Of a stretch of 64,000 nucleotides of DNA, positions 39,478 to 47,669 are shown in pieces; the stretch's first letter is position 1, and every line of letters begins with the position of its first letter. The stretch covers positions 1-64,000 of the forward strand of contig DWWP01000034.1 in the NCBI GenBank assembly GCA_019119635.1. Reading direction: 5' to 3'. The stretch is from Candidatus Dietzia intestinipullorum (GTDB lineage: Bacteria > Actinomycetota > Actinomycetes > Mycobacteriales > Mycobacteriaceae). The notes under the pieces are model-generated. The model did not search any database and was not told the DNA's origin. It saw only the letters and a list, made by a program, of their open reading frames with translations. A program made the translations under genes and the position numbers.

Positions 39478-41060
39478 TCTGCCCGGGCCCGTGCCCTGCG
39501 CCGCGTCGACGTGCCGAGCCGACGGGCGACCAGTCCCGCCACGGTCCGTCCGCTCGCGCCGATCACCCCGCCTCCGGGGTGGGTCGAGGCCCCGGCCAGG
39601 AACACGCCGTCCGCCCCGGGGACCGCGTGGCCGTGCAGGTCCGGGTGGGGCCGCATGGGGAGCATCTGGTCCAGCGACATCTCCACGTGCATCACGTTCC
39701 CGCCGATCAGCCCGAGCTCCGTCTCCAGGTCCTCAGGGGTCTGGACGTGCCGGTGCACGATCGTGTCGGAGAATCCCGGGGCGAAGCGCTCCATCCCGGC
39801 GACGATCCTGTCCGCCTCGGCGTCCCCGGCCCCGGACCAGGTGCGCCCGCCCGCGAGGTGCCGCGGATGCCACTGTGACCACAACGTCAGCTCGTGTCGG
39901 CCCGCGGGCGCCAGGGACGGGTCGAGTGCGCTGAAACTCATGGCCAGCACGGCGGGATCCGCGTCGAGTCCGCCGGCCGCGGCCACTCCGTGGCGGCGGT
40001 CCAGCTGAGCACGGTCGGTGACGAGGAACTGGAGGCCGGTGGCGCTCACGTCCGTGTCGACGTCCGGGTATCGCGGCAGACCGGTGGTGCCGAGACGCAC
40101 CGCCATCCCGATCCCGAACCCCGGCCGGATGCGCCGTCTCCAGCCGTCCAGCCGCGCCGCGGGGAGTTCCCCGGCGAGCAGGTCGAGGGTGGTGTGCACG
40201 TGGCAGGCGGCCACCACCACCGCGCCGTCCACCGCGCCGGCCCCGGCGGTGTCGACCCTCCAGCCGCGCCCCGACCGCCGGACCGCCGTGGCGCCCGCCC
40301 CCGTCGTCACGGTGCCGCCGTGTGCCCTGATCGAGGAGACCAGTGCGTCCGCCAACGCCCCGGAGCCCCCGATCGCCCGACCGGGCGGGACCCGGTGCAT
40401 GAGCGCGGCGAACCCGATCATCGGTGCTGTGGCCGGGTGGGACATCGGGGGCCCGGACTGCGCGCCGAACCAGGACAGCGCCGCCTTGAGGCGCTCGGAG
40501 GAGAACGTCGAATCGAGCAGCGCGTCCCCGGAGGAGAGGAAGGTCTGCACCGCCCCGAACGGGTCACGGAGGTCCTGCGGTCCCAGGAAGGCCCCGCCGA
40601 GCCGGGCGGCGGTCGGTCGGGCGGCGAAGCCCTTCATCATGCGCCCTGCCAGGACGTCCCAGCGGGCGACGAACTCCCGATACGCGTCGGCGTCGCCCCG
40701 CCCGCAGGCCTCGGAGATGCTCGCGCACGTCGCGTCGAGGTCCCGGTGGAAGACCAGGGGAGGCTCGTCGCTGCCAGGAGGGGCGGGCGCGAACCCCCAC
40801 GGGTCGCAGTCGACGTAGCGCAGCCCGTGCGAGGCGAGGTCCAACTCCTCCGGGATGCCGGTGTGGCGGATCATCAGGTGCGCCGACGAGCCCCTGTCCG
40901 TCAGGTGACCCGGGTAGCGTTCGACCGTCGAGGTGGCCCCGCCCACCACCGTGTCCTTCTCGACCACGTGGACGTCGAGCCCGGAGCGGGCGAGGTAGGC
41001 GGCGCAGATCAGTCCGTTGTGGCCGGACCCGATCACCACCACGTCATGTCGCGGGGTCAC
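39474..41060 (-). CDS. FAD-dependent phytoene-desaturase-like (CrtI family) oxidoreductase
   Basis: 528 residues. The N-terminal dinucleotide-binding motif is VVIGSGHNGLICAAYLARSG with a following EKD; FAD-contacting C-terminal residues lie in GVFLAGASTHPGGGVIGASG. This subgroup of the CrtI/NAD(P)-dependent amine-oxidase-like superfamily acts on isoprenoids or unknown lipids, and no phytoene synthase is nearby, so the carotenoid label is not secure. The GTG start at 41060 overlaps the GNAT stop (GTGA); a longer upstream frame lies antisense to nothing useful but inside the GNAT gene and is rejected. It is coupled to lppM downstream. Confidence 0.88.
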   Translation of the reverse strand: MTPRHDVVVIGSGHNGLICAAYLARSGLDVHVVEKDTVVGGATSTVERYPGHLTDRGSSAHLMIRHTGIPEELDLASHGLRYVDCDPWGFAPAPPGSDEPPLVFHRDLDATCASISEACGRGDADAYREFVARWDVLAGRMMKGFAARPTAARLGGAFLGPQDLRDPFGAVQTFLSSGDALLDSTFSSERLKAALSWFGAQSGPPMSHPATAPMIGFAALMHRVPPGRAIGGSGALADALVSSIRAHGGTVTTGAGATAVRRSGRGWRVDTAGAGAVDGAVVVAACHVHTTLDLLAGELPAARLDGWRRRIRPGFGIGMAVRLGTTGLPRYPDVDTDVSATGLQFLVTDRAQLDRRHGVAAAGGLDADPAVLAMSFSALDPSLAPAGRHELTLWSQWHPRHLAGGRTWSGAGDAEADRIVAGMERFAPGFSDTIVHRHVQTPEDLETELGLIGGNVMHVEMSLDQMLPMRPHPDLHGHAVPGADGVFLAGASTHPGGGVIGASGRTVAGLVARRLGTSTRRRARARAE

Positions 41061-41653
41061 TCGGCGCCGCCTGACAGTGGGAGCGGGAGTGGACGACCGA
41101 GGACGGCGAACGGCCGCGAGTCCCCGTCGAACCGGTACGCCCGGAGGACGTCGGTGAACCCCTGCGACCGGTACAGCCGCCAGGCGCCGTTCGACTCTCC
41201 CTCGACCTCCGGGGTGGAGAGCAGGACCGTCCCCTCGTCGCGGACGGAGAGGAATTCCCGGAGCAACGAGGTCCCGAGGCCGTGCCCCTGGAGACGTGGC
41301 GACACGTGCAGCTCGGTCAGTTCCACGAAGTCGCCCGGCAGTTCGCGCCCCTGGTCGCGGAGACCACGCGCCACCTGCTCGTACCACCACTGGCCGGGGG
41401 ACCCGCGGTAGCCGTAGCAGATGGCGACGAGAGCGCCCGGCGCGTGACCGAGGAGCCGCCGTCGGGGCGACTCGAAGGCGGCGACCCCCGACCAGCCCTC
41501 GCGCCGGCTGTGCTCCGTCCACGCCGGGGCCCGGGTCCGGACCACCTGCGGGGGGTACCCCATCGCCTCCACGTAGACCTCCAGGGCCTCCGGCAGTCGG
41601 CTGCGGAACTGGCCCGGCTCCAGGCGCGTGATCACGGTGTCCATCCGCTCCAT
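41057..41653 (-). CDS. GNAT-family N-acetyltransferase
   Basis: 198 residues. The acetyl-CoA motif A is visible in ELTELHVSPRLQGHGLGTSLLREFL (R/Q-x-x-G-x-G/A form), followed by LLSTPEVEGESNGAWRLYRSQGF. The N-terminal half with YPPQVVRTRAPAW is specific to this actinobacterial group. It matches Rv2170, reported to acetylate proteins including isocitrate lyase. The substrate here is unknown. It is the first gene of a coupled three-gene operon with the CrtI-like enzyme and LppM. Confidence 0.9.
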   Translation of the reverse strand: MERMDTVITRLEPGQFRSRLPEALEVYVEAMGYPPQVVRTRAPAWTEHSRREGWSGVAAFESPRRRLLGHAPGALVAICYGYRGSPGQWWYEQVARGLRDQGRELPGDFVELTELHVSPRLQGHGLGTSLLREFLSVRDEGTVLLSTPEVEGESNGAWRLYRSQGFTDVLRAYRFDGDSRPFAVLGRPLPLPLSGGAE

Positions 41654-41730
41654 CTCATCACGGGGCGGCGCTCACGGGTCGCGGTTGTGTCGGACCCCGG
41701 GGATACCGTGCGGAGCACAGAGGAGGTGAG

Positions 41731-42141
41731 ATGCCGGTGAACACGACGTTCGGTGGTGAATCAGCAGCTCGTAGCCGATCCGTCGCGCTCGGGCGTGTGG
41801 GCAGGGCCGAGCTCCACCGTGGGCTCTCGATCGCGGCGACCACCCCTGGGGAGCGGTTCCTCGAGGCGTACCGCGCCGCCCGGACCGCGGCCGGCGCCCT
41901 GCTGGCCCCCGGCCCCCGGCGGCGCGGGCCGTCCGACGTGTGGCACCGGCTCGCCGCAGAGCATCCCGACCTGGGGGAGTGGGCCACCGTGCTGCGCGGG
42001 TATTCGCGGCTGGCGGCCGCGGTGGAGGACGGTCTGCCCAGGACCGTGGACCCGGGGATGGCTGATGACTTCCTGTGGGCGGTGGGGCGGTTCCTCGACC
42101 TCGTCGACGACCGGCTGGGGGTCCTGGGATCGGTCGCGTGA
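41731..42141 (+). CDS. SAV_6107-family HEPN domain protein
   Basis: 136 residues, mostly helical. The core has PGERFLEAYRAARTAAGALLA, then WHRLAAEHPDLGEWATVLRGYSRLAAAVE and DDFLWAVGRFLDLVDDRL, characteristic of the actinobacterial SAV_6107 HEPN family. HEPN domains bind or cleave RNA or form regulatory bundles, but the RX4-6H RNase motif is not evident, so activity is unclear. ATG follows AGGAGG; TACCGT at 41704-41709 is a likely -10. It is divergent from the GNAT operon. Confidence 0.82.
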   Translation: MPVNTTFGGESAARSRSVALGRVGRAELHRGLSIAATTPGERFLEAYRAARTAAGALLAPGPRRRGPSDVWHRLAAEHPDLGEWATVLRGYSRLAAAVEDGLPRTVDPGMADDFLWAVGRFLDLVDDRLGVLGSVA

Positions 42142-42218
42142 GGGCGTGTGGCGCCGGTTCCGCGACCCCGGTGGGGGCCGGGTGGGGAATCCAGGTGGTC
42201 AGTGCCGCGTCGCCCTCG

Positions 42219-42224
42219 TATGAT
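42219..42224 (+). promoter_or_regulatory. Strong -10 element for the DUF3040 gene
   Basis: TATGAT is the best match to the sigma-A -10 consensus in this part. The start would be near 42231, giving a leader of about 90 bases that ends in the AGGAGG ribosome site. Confidence 0.5.
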
Positions 42225-42320
42225 GGAGAGAACCCCTGACCGGGTCGGGATCTCTCATCCGGTCACGTCGCCCGGTCGAGTCGGCCGCACTCGTCGCGCG
42301 AGTACCTGAAGGAGGTCGCA

Positions 42321-42731
42321 GTGCCACTGTCCGAGCACGAACAGCGCATGCTCGACGAGATCGAGACTGCCCTCTACGCCGATGACCCCAAGTTCGCGTC
42401 GTCGGTGCGTAAGACCGGCGCGTCGGGGGGCCGTCGCCCCATGGCGCTGATCGTCGTGCTCGGCGTGATCGGCGTGGCGCTCCTCGTGGGCGGCCTCGCA
42501 CTCGATTTCAAGCCGGGCGGATTCCCGGTACTCAGTCTGGTCGGCTTCCTCGTGATGTTCGCGGGCGGTGTCATCGCGATGCGATCCACCTCGTCCGCGG
42601 GAGTCGTCCCGGGTAAGGAACGCGGTGCCGCACCCGGTGCCGGGGGACGCGCACAGCAGCCGAAGCCCTCGAGTGGCCAGTCCTACTCGTCCCGTATGGA
42701 GGACCGTTTCCGGCGGCGCTTCGAGCAGTAG
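42321..42731 (+). CDS. DUF3040 membrane protein
   Basis: 136 residues. The N-terminal DUF3040 signature is LSEHEQRMLDEIETALYADDPKFA; two hydrophobic helices follow (about 42-60 and 67-86), then a Gly/Ala/Gln-rich basic tail. It matches Rv2169c, which sits next to mraZ in mycobacteria. The function is unknown. The GTG start has a perfect AGGAGG 6 bases upstream. A strong intrinsic terminator follows, so it is not part of the dcw transcript. Confidence 0.88.
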   Translation: MPLSEHEQRMLDEIETALYADDPKFASSVRKTGASGGRRPMALIVVLGVIGVALLVGGLALDFKPGGFPVLSLVGFLVMFAGGVIAMRSTSSAGVVPGKERGAAPGAGGRAQQPKPSSGQSYSSRMEDRFRRRFEQ

Positions 42732-42755
42732 CCGCCGGCACCACAGCCCACTGAG

Positions 42756-42797
42756 AGCCGGGAGGGGCGAACGCATCAGCGTTCGCCCCTCCCGGCT
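42756..42797 (+). terminator. Intrinsic terminator after the DUF3040 gene
   Basis: A perfect 19-base stem (42756-42774 with 42779-42797) with loop ATCA is followed directly by TTTCTGTT. This is the clearest rho-independent terminator in the window and insulates the dcw cluster from upstream. Confidence 0.93.
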
Positions 42798-42964
42798 TTT
42801 CTGTTGTCTCCGCCCCGTCGCCGCCACTCGGTGGCGAGGGCTCCCCACTCTGCTCCACCCCGTTGCCCCACATCCCCCCACCGGGCAGTGCGGCTTCCAC
42901 ACCATCACTGTGCAATAGTCACTTCTGTCCCGTTGACGTGCTCTCGGGTATCTCGCTGCCTCCT

Positions 42965-42981
42965 GTGTCGGCTGCCGACAC
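42965..42981 (+). repeat. Perfect 7-base inverted repeat upstream of mraZ
   Basis: GTGTCGG and CCGACAC flank CTG, about 50 bases before the putative mraZ promoter. It could be a regulator site. The remaining 42798-43042 spacer holds AT-rich GCATAGATATGC (43027-43038, itself an inverted repeat and a plausible -10) and scattered CCCCAC. Confidence 0.45.
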
Positions 42982-43042
42982 GCTGTACCCGGGCCGACTT
43001 CCCGAGTGGTTTGCCCCGTCTGAGCTGCATAGATATGCCGCA

Positions 43043-43098
43043 GTGGGGAGAAGTGGGGAACAAACCTTGTTTGTGGGGCGAAGTGGGGTACAGTGGGG
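43043..43098 (+). promoter_or_regulatory. Array of five GTGGGG boxes in 10-base register: probable MraZ operator
   Basis: GTGGGG occurs at 43043, 43053, 43073, 43083 and 43093; the sixth register (43063) is instead occupied by the inverted repeat AACAA-ACC-TTGTT. MraZ of E. coli binds direct TGGGN repeats separated by 5 bases, that is, the same 10-base period, upstream of its own gene. The array lies about 80 bases before the mraZ GTG, just downstream of a likely -10. Confidence 0.85.
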
Positions 43099-43180
43099 AG
43101 CGCAAGGAGCTCGACGGTGATTTCCGACCTCTCCGTTAGCGACGGCGAGCGGAGGGAGGGCCTGACCCAGGAGGTGGCGG

Positions 43181-43657
43181 GTGACCGACACCGATCACGC
43201 CGACTCCGGGCGCGAACGAGCCTTCGTCGGGTACGGGACGCACCGTCCCAAGCTCGACGACAAGGGAAGGCTGACCATCCCTGCCAGATTCAGACCCGGT
43301 CTGGAGGGCGGGGTGGTCGTGTGCGGGTGGTTCACCAACACCCTCTCGGTCTTCCCGGAAGACGAGTTCGACGCACTGGTCCGCAAGGTCCGGCCGACCG
43401 CCAATCTCAGTGAGAAACACATGGCGTTCTTCCGGCTCCTGGTGAGCGGTGCGGAAGTCCAGCAACTGGATTCGCAGGGGCGGGTCTCCATCCCGGCGAG
43501 CCAGAGAAAATACGCGAATCTCGACAAGGACTGCGTGGTCAACGGCCTCGGCGAACGGCTCGAGGTCTGGGATGCACAGGCCTGGGATCGCTACAGCGAG
43601 GAGAACCTGCCCGTGTTCTCCGAGATGGAGGGGACCTCCCTCGGGATCGAGTTCTAG
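43181..43657 (+). CDS. mraZ: Transcriptional regulator MraZ
   Basis: 158 residues, slightly long for MraZ because of an N-terminal extension. Two SpoVT/AbrB-like half domains are visible, each with the DXXGR motif: LDDKGRLTIPARFR and LDSQGRVSIPASQR. MraZ forms a ring-shaped oligomer and represses the dcw operon including its own gene. The GTG start has GGAGG 6 bases upstream. It is the first gene of the cluster; rsmH follows after 154 bases. Confidence 0.95.
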   Translation: MTDTDHADSGRERAFVGYGTHRPKLDDKGRLTIPARFRPGLEGGVVVCGWFTNTLSVFPEDEFDALVRKVRPTANLSEKHMAFFRLLVSGAEVQQLDSQGRVSIPASQRKYANLDKDCVVNGLGERLEVWDAQAWDRYSEENLPVFSEMEGTSLGIEF

Positions 43658-43811
43658 AGACCGGGGGCGGGAACGAGAACTCGACGGACGGAGCCCCCCG
43701 GCCCCTGCCCGGCACCACCCTGACGTACTTCCCCGACGCCAGGTGGGTACCGGACGGGGACCAGGGGGCTCCACCACAACCGGGACGCCGACGAGACAGC
43801 GAGGGGGCGAG

Positions 43812-44834
43812 ATGGCCGCACAGTCCGATGCCGACCGCGCCGCCGCGCGTGCCGGTCACATCCCGGTCCTCCTCGACCGCACCATCGAGCTGTTCAGCCC
43901 GGTCGTCGACGCCGCCGCCTCCGCGGGACGGCGCCCCGTGATCGTCGACGGCACGCTCGGACTGGGCGGCCACACCTCGCATCTTCTCGCCGAGTTCGAC
44001 GACCTGCGGATCGTCGGCGTCGACCGCGACCCCGAGGCCCTCGATCTGGCGACACGTCGCCTCACCGCCTACCGCGACCGCTTCACACCCGTGCACGCCC
44101 GCTTCGACGACTTCGACGCGGTGACGGCGGGCCTGCCCGGCGACTCCCGCGACGGGGCCGGCCCCGCGATCGACGGCGTGCTCCTCGACCTGGGGGTCTC
44201 GTCGATGCAGTTGGACGTGGCGGAGCGCGGCTTCGCGTATTCGGTCGACGCCCCGCTGGACATGCGGATGGACCCCACGACGGGGCAGACCGCGGCGGAC
44301 GTCCTGGCGGAGTACGACCGCGACGACCTCGCGCGGATATTCCGTGTCTACGGCGAAGAGCGCTTCGCACGCCAGATCGCCACCCGGATTGTGCGCCGCA
44401 GGCAGGAAGCCCCCCTGCGGACCAGTGCGGAACTGGTGGAGCTTCTCTACGACACGATCCCCGCCGGTGCGCGGCGTACCGGCGGACATCCCGGCAAACG
44501 CGTGTTCCAGGCGCTCCGGATCGAGGTGAACGCCGAGCTCGAAGCCGTCGAGAGGGCGGCTGCCGGCTACCTCGACCTGCTCCGGGAGGGCGGTCGCGCG
44601 GTGTTCATGGCGTACCACTCCCTCGAGGACAAGCTCGTCAAGCGCGAGCTCTCCGCGCGGACGACCTCCCGCACGCCGGCCGGGCTGCCGGTCGAGTTGC
44701 CCGGCCACGGGCCGGAGTTCAGGCAGGTCACCCGCGGGGCGGAGAAGGCCGGACAGGCCGAGATCGACCATAACCCGCGCTCGGTCTCGGTCCGGGTGCG
44801 TTGCGTACAGCGTATCGACGGGAGAAACGCATGA
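43812..44834 (+). CDS. rsmH: 16S rRNA (cytosine1402-N4)-methyltransferase
   Basis: SAM-dependent methylation of C1402 in the ribosomal P site. 340 residues. The SAM-binding motif is VDGTLGLGGHTSHLL, then VGVDRDPEAL, DGVLLDLGVSSMQLD and PLDMRMD; AYHSLEDKLVK is near the C-terminus. ATG at 43812 is chosen, since an upstream in-frame stretch falls inside mraZ and is unlike the family. The stop overlaps the ftsL-like ATG (ATGA). It corresponds to Rv2165c (mraW). Confidence 0.95.
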   Translation: MAAQSDADRAAARAGHIPVLLDRTIELFSPVVDAAASAGRRPVIVDGTLGLGGHTSHLLAEFDDLRIVGVDRDPEALDLATRRLTAYRDRFTPVHARFDDFDAVTAGLPGDSRDGAGPAIDGVLLDLGVSSMQLDVAERGFAYSVDAPLDMRMDPTTGQTAADVLAEYDRDDLARIFRVYGEERFARQIATRIVRRRQEAPLRTSAELVELLYDTIPAGARRTGGHPGKRVFQALRIEVNAELEAVERAAAGYLDLLREGGRAVFMAYHSLEDKLVKRELSARTTSRTPAGLPVELPGHGPEFRQVTRGAEKAGQAEIDHNPRSVSVRVRCVQRIDGRNA

Positions 44835-45643
44835 CGAGCACGATCGACGCCGCCGGACCCCCGGCAGATCTCGACGACCGCGCCACGGCCGGCCCGGCGA
44901 CCCCCTCCCGCGCTCGCCCGGGGCGGAGGTTCGGGCTCCGCCGCCGGCCGGTCACCCGGACCGTCCGGGGTCGGCGCACGGTCGTCGTCCCGGCGGAACG
45001 GCTGAGCCCCGCCGAGCTGGCGCAGCGGGTCCCGTTCGTCGTCGTCCTGCTGTTGCTCATCGGCGCCGGGGTGGGCGGGACGCTCCTGCTGTCCGCCCAG
45101 ACCACCCAGGACACCTACGACCTCAAGAACGCACGGGATGCCAACGTCGCACTGGTCGAGCGGATGGAGTCGCTGCAGGCGTCCAACGAGCGGGCGAGGT
45201 CGGCCGAGGTCCTCGCCACCCGCGCGGAGAAGCTCGGAATGGTGGGGGTGGCGAGCGCGCCGATCCTCACCCGGGGTTCGGATGGTGTGATCGAGATCGT
45301 CGGAGAGCCCGAGGCGGAACTCGGCGCGCCGATCAAGCCACTGCAGCCGGCGCCGGTATCGTCCGACTCGTCGACGCCGCCGGCCCGGGACGGCTTCGAC
45401 GCCCCACCAGCCCCCACCCCTCAGGACCGGGCCGAACGAGGGGTCTCACCCGTCCCGTACCCGCCGCTCGCAGCCCCACCGGCCGCGAGTGCACCCCCGC
45501 CACCGGGGGCCGAGCGCGAGCCTGCCCCCGCGGAACAGCCCGATGCCCCGGCTCCCGAGCCCGCGGCGGCCCCCGCACCGGGCCCCGAGGCAGCGGGGGA
45601 CGATCCGGCCACGCTGGCTCCGGTGCCCGGGACGACACACTGA
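44831..45643 (+). CDS. ftsL: FtsL-like septal membrane protein with Pro/Ala-rich tail
   Basis: 270 residues, bitopic. A basic cytoplasmic region (about 1-75) precedes one membrane helix (about 76-98; VPFVVVLLLLIGAGVGGTLLL), a short leucine-zipper-like coiled coil (about 103-145; DTYDLKNARDANVALVERMESL) and then a 120-residue Pro/Ala-rich periplasmic tail. FtsL bridges FtsQ and FtsW/FtsI in the divisome. It corresponds to Rv2164c. It overlaps rsmH by 4 bases. Confidence 0.85.
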   Translation: MTSTIDAAGPPADLDDRATAGPATPSRARPGRRFGLRRRPVTRTVRGRRTVVVPAERLSPAELAQRVPFVVVLLLLIGAGVGGTLLLSAQTTQDTYDLKNARDANVALVERMESLQASNERARSAEVLATRAEKLGMVGVASAPILTRGSDGVIEIVGEPEAELGAPIKPLQPAPVSSDSSTPPARDGFDAPPAPTPQDRAERGVSPVPYPPLAAPPAASAPPPPGAEREPAPAEQPDAPAPEPAAAPAPGPEAAGDDPATLAPVPGTTH

Positions 45644-45668
45644 CCACTAGACCGCGGAAAGGCCCCCG

Positions 45669-47591
45669 ATGACCGATCGACGTACGCAGGGACAGCGATC
45701 CCGCGTCCCCTCGGGGGGCCCTCACGGGGCGCGGTCGGGGGCCGGTCGGCGGCCCACGCGCTCGGGGAGGATCCGGACCGCCGCCGGCACCGACCGGCGG
45801 TTCACGTGGATGCGCACGATTTTCGCGATCATCATGGTCCTCTCGCTCGCCAAGCTGCTCTGGGTCCAGACGATCGGGGGGAACGAGCTCGCCGCCCGTG
45901 CGGAGAGTCAGCGTCAGGTCCACGAGGTCCTCCCGGCGACCCGCGGCTCGATCGTCGACCTGAACGGTGACCCGATCGCCTTCACCCGCGCGGCCCGGGA
46001 CCTGTCCATCCAGCCGGACGTGGAGGAGCGCAACGCCGAGGAGCGCCGCGAACTCGACAGCACCGCGCCCACGTGGGACGAACTGGTCGCGGACATCGCG
46101 GACGAGTTCGAGGCGGTCCTCGGCGACTCGGTGGACCGGGAGGAGATCGAGGCCAAGCTCGAATCGGACTCCGGGTTCACCTATCTCGTCCGCAACGTGG
46201 ACGTGACCGACGCCAACTCGATCACCGAGAAGTTCCCCATGATCGGCGCCGAGCGCGTCGACATCCGCGAATACCCCGGAGGCGCCCTGGGGGCGAACGT
46301 CGTGGGCGCCACCACGCAGAGTGACGAGGGCACACTGATCGGCCTCCAGGGGATCGAGGCGCTCCTCAACGACGAGCTCGACGGCGAGGAAGGCCGTCAG
46401 ACCTTCGACAAGGCCCAGGACAACACCATGATCCCGGGCACGCTCCGCAACGTCAGTGAGCCGCAGGACGGTGACAACGTCCGTCTCACCCTGGATGCGG
46501 ACCTGCAGTGGCACGTCCAGAAGTCGATCCAGTCGGCCAAGGACATGTCGGGGGCGGACAACGCGTCGGCAGTGGTCCTGGATGCGAAGACCGGCGAGGT
46601 GCGGGCGATGGCGAACGACAACACGTTCAACCCGGCGGTGGGCATCGGGGAGGAACTCGAACGCGGAGCCGACCTCGGGAACCCGGCCGTGACCTCGCCG
46701 TTCGAACCGGGCTCGGTCAACAAGCTCATCACCGCCGCCGCCGCCATCGAGATGGGGGTCACGGACCCCGACGAGGTGCACACGGTCGACGGCAGCATCC
46801 AGATGGAGGGGGTGACCGTCTCCGACGCGTGGGAGCACGGCCCCACTCCGTACACCACCACCGGGATCTTCGGTAAGTCCTCCAACGTCGGCACCCTCAT
46901 GTTGGCCCAACGCATCGGCAAGGAGCCGTACTCGGAGTACCTCGAGAAGTTCGGGCTCGGACAGAAGTCGGGCATCGCGCTCTCCGGTGAATCCCCGGGC
47001 CTCGTGCCGGACCTGCAGAACTGGCAGGGCGGCACCTTCGCCAACCTGCCCATCGGCCAGGGCCTGTCCATGACCACGCTGCAGATGGCGGGCATGTTCC
47101 AGACGATCGCCAATGACGGCGTCCGGGTGCCACCCAGAGTCGTCGCCGAACGCGTCGGTCCCGATGGCGACTCCCACGTGACCCAGCGGCCCGAGGGGGT
47201 CCGGGTGGTCAGTGACGAGACCGCGACGACCGTCCGGGACATGTTCCGGTCGGTGGTGCAGCCCGGGCCGGGCGCGCAGGCGGGCACCGGTCCGCAGGCG
47301 GCCATCTCCGGATACCAGGTGAGCGGCAAGACGGGGACGGGCCAGAAGATCGACCCGGCCTGCTCGTGCTACTCGAACTCGGACTACTGGATCACCTTCG
47401 CCGGCATCCTGCCCGCCGACGACCCGCGGTACGTCATCGCGATCATGCTCGACGCCCCCCAGCGCGGCGTCCACGGGGAGGGCGGTGAGTCCGCCGCCCC
47501 GCTGTTCCACGACATCGCGAGCTGGTTGGTCACCCGCGACAACATCCCGCCGTCGGCCCCGGCGCCGGAGCTGGTCCTGCAGGCGCGGTGA
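45669..47591 (+). CDS. ftsI: Septal peptidoglycan transpeptidase FtsI (PBP3/PbpB)
   Basis: Class B penicillin-binding protein that crosslinks septal peptidoglycan with FtsW. 640 residues: a cytoplasmic basic N-terminus, a membrane helix (about 47-66), a dimerisation/pedestal region starting at ATRGSIVDLNGD, and the transpeptidase domain with SVNK (S349, K352), SSN (404-406) and KTG (554-556). Near the C-terminus is CSCY, where mycobacterial PbpB also differs from the usual. The start follows GGAAAGG. It corresponds to Rv2163c. Confidence 0.96.
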   Translation: MTDRRTQGQRSRVPSGGPHGARSGAGRRPTRSGRIRTAAGTDRRFTWMRTIFAIIMVLSLAKLLWVQTIGGNELAARAESQRQVHEVLPATRGSIVDLNGDPIAFTRAARDLSIQPDVEERNAEERRELDSTAPTWDELVADIADEFEAVLGDSVDREEIEAKLESDSGFTYLVRNVDVTDANSITEKFPMIGAERVDIREYPGGALGANVVGATTQSDEGTLIGLQGIEALLNDELDGEEGRQTFDKAQDNTMIPGTLRNVSEPQDGDNVRLTLDADLQWHVQKSIQSAKDMSGADNASAVVLDAKTGEVRAMANDNTFNPAVGIGEELERGADLGNPAVTSPFEPGSVNKLITAAAAIEMGVTDPDEVHTVDGSIQMEGVTVSDAWEHGPTPYTTTGIFGKSSNVGTLMLAQRIGKEPYSEYLEKFGLGQKSGIALSGESPGLVPDLQNWQGGTFANLPIGQGLSMTTLQMAGMFQTIANDGVRVPPRVVAERVGPDGDSHVTQRPEGVRVVSDETATTVRDMFRSVVQPGPGAQAGTGPQAAISGYQVSGKTGTGQKIDPACSCYSNSDYWITFAGILPADDPRYVIAIMLDAPQRGVHGEGGESAAPLFHDIASWLVTRDNIPPSAPAPELVLQAR

Positions 47592-47607
47592 CCGCGACCC
47601 GGCAATG

Positions 47608-47613
47608 TAGCGT
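47608..47613 (+). promoter_or_regulatory. Possible internal -10 element before murE
   Basis: TAGCGT in the only sizeable gap (78 bases) between ftsI and murF could start a murE-ftsQ transcript with a leader of about 48 bases. Confidence 0.4.
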
Positions 47614-47669
47614 GTAGCGGGTTCACCGGAGGTTTGTCAGAAGACGGAAAGGCGGGTCGAGGAGGGGTG

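Noticed and set aside
42843..42881. Reversed CCCCAC boxes as a second MraZ operator
   Set aside because: Only two of three are 10 bases apart and the stretch is C-rich, so chance is a sufficient explanation; mentioned only as a side note.
45333..47510. Very long open frame antisense to ftsI
   Set aside because: High-GC shadow frame. The sense strand encodes a textbook FtsI with all catalytic motifs; the antisense translation has no recognisable domain and an odd composition.
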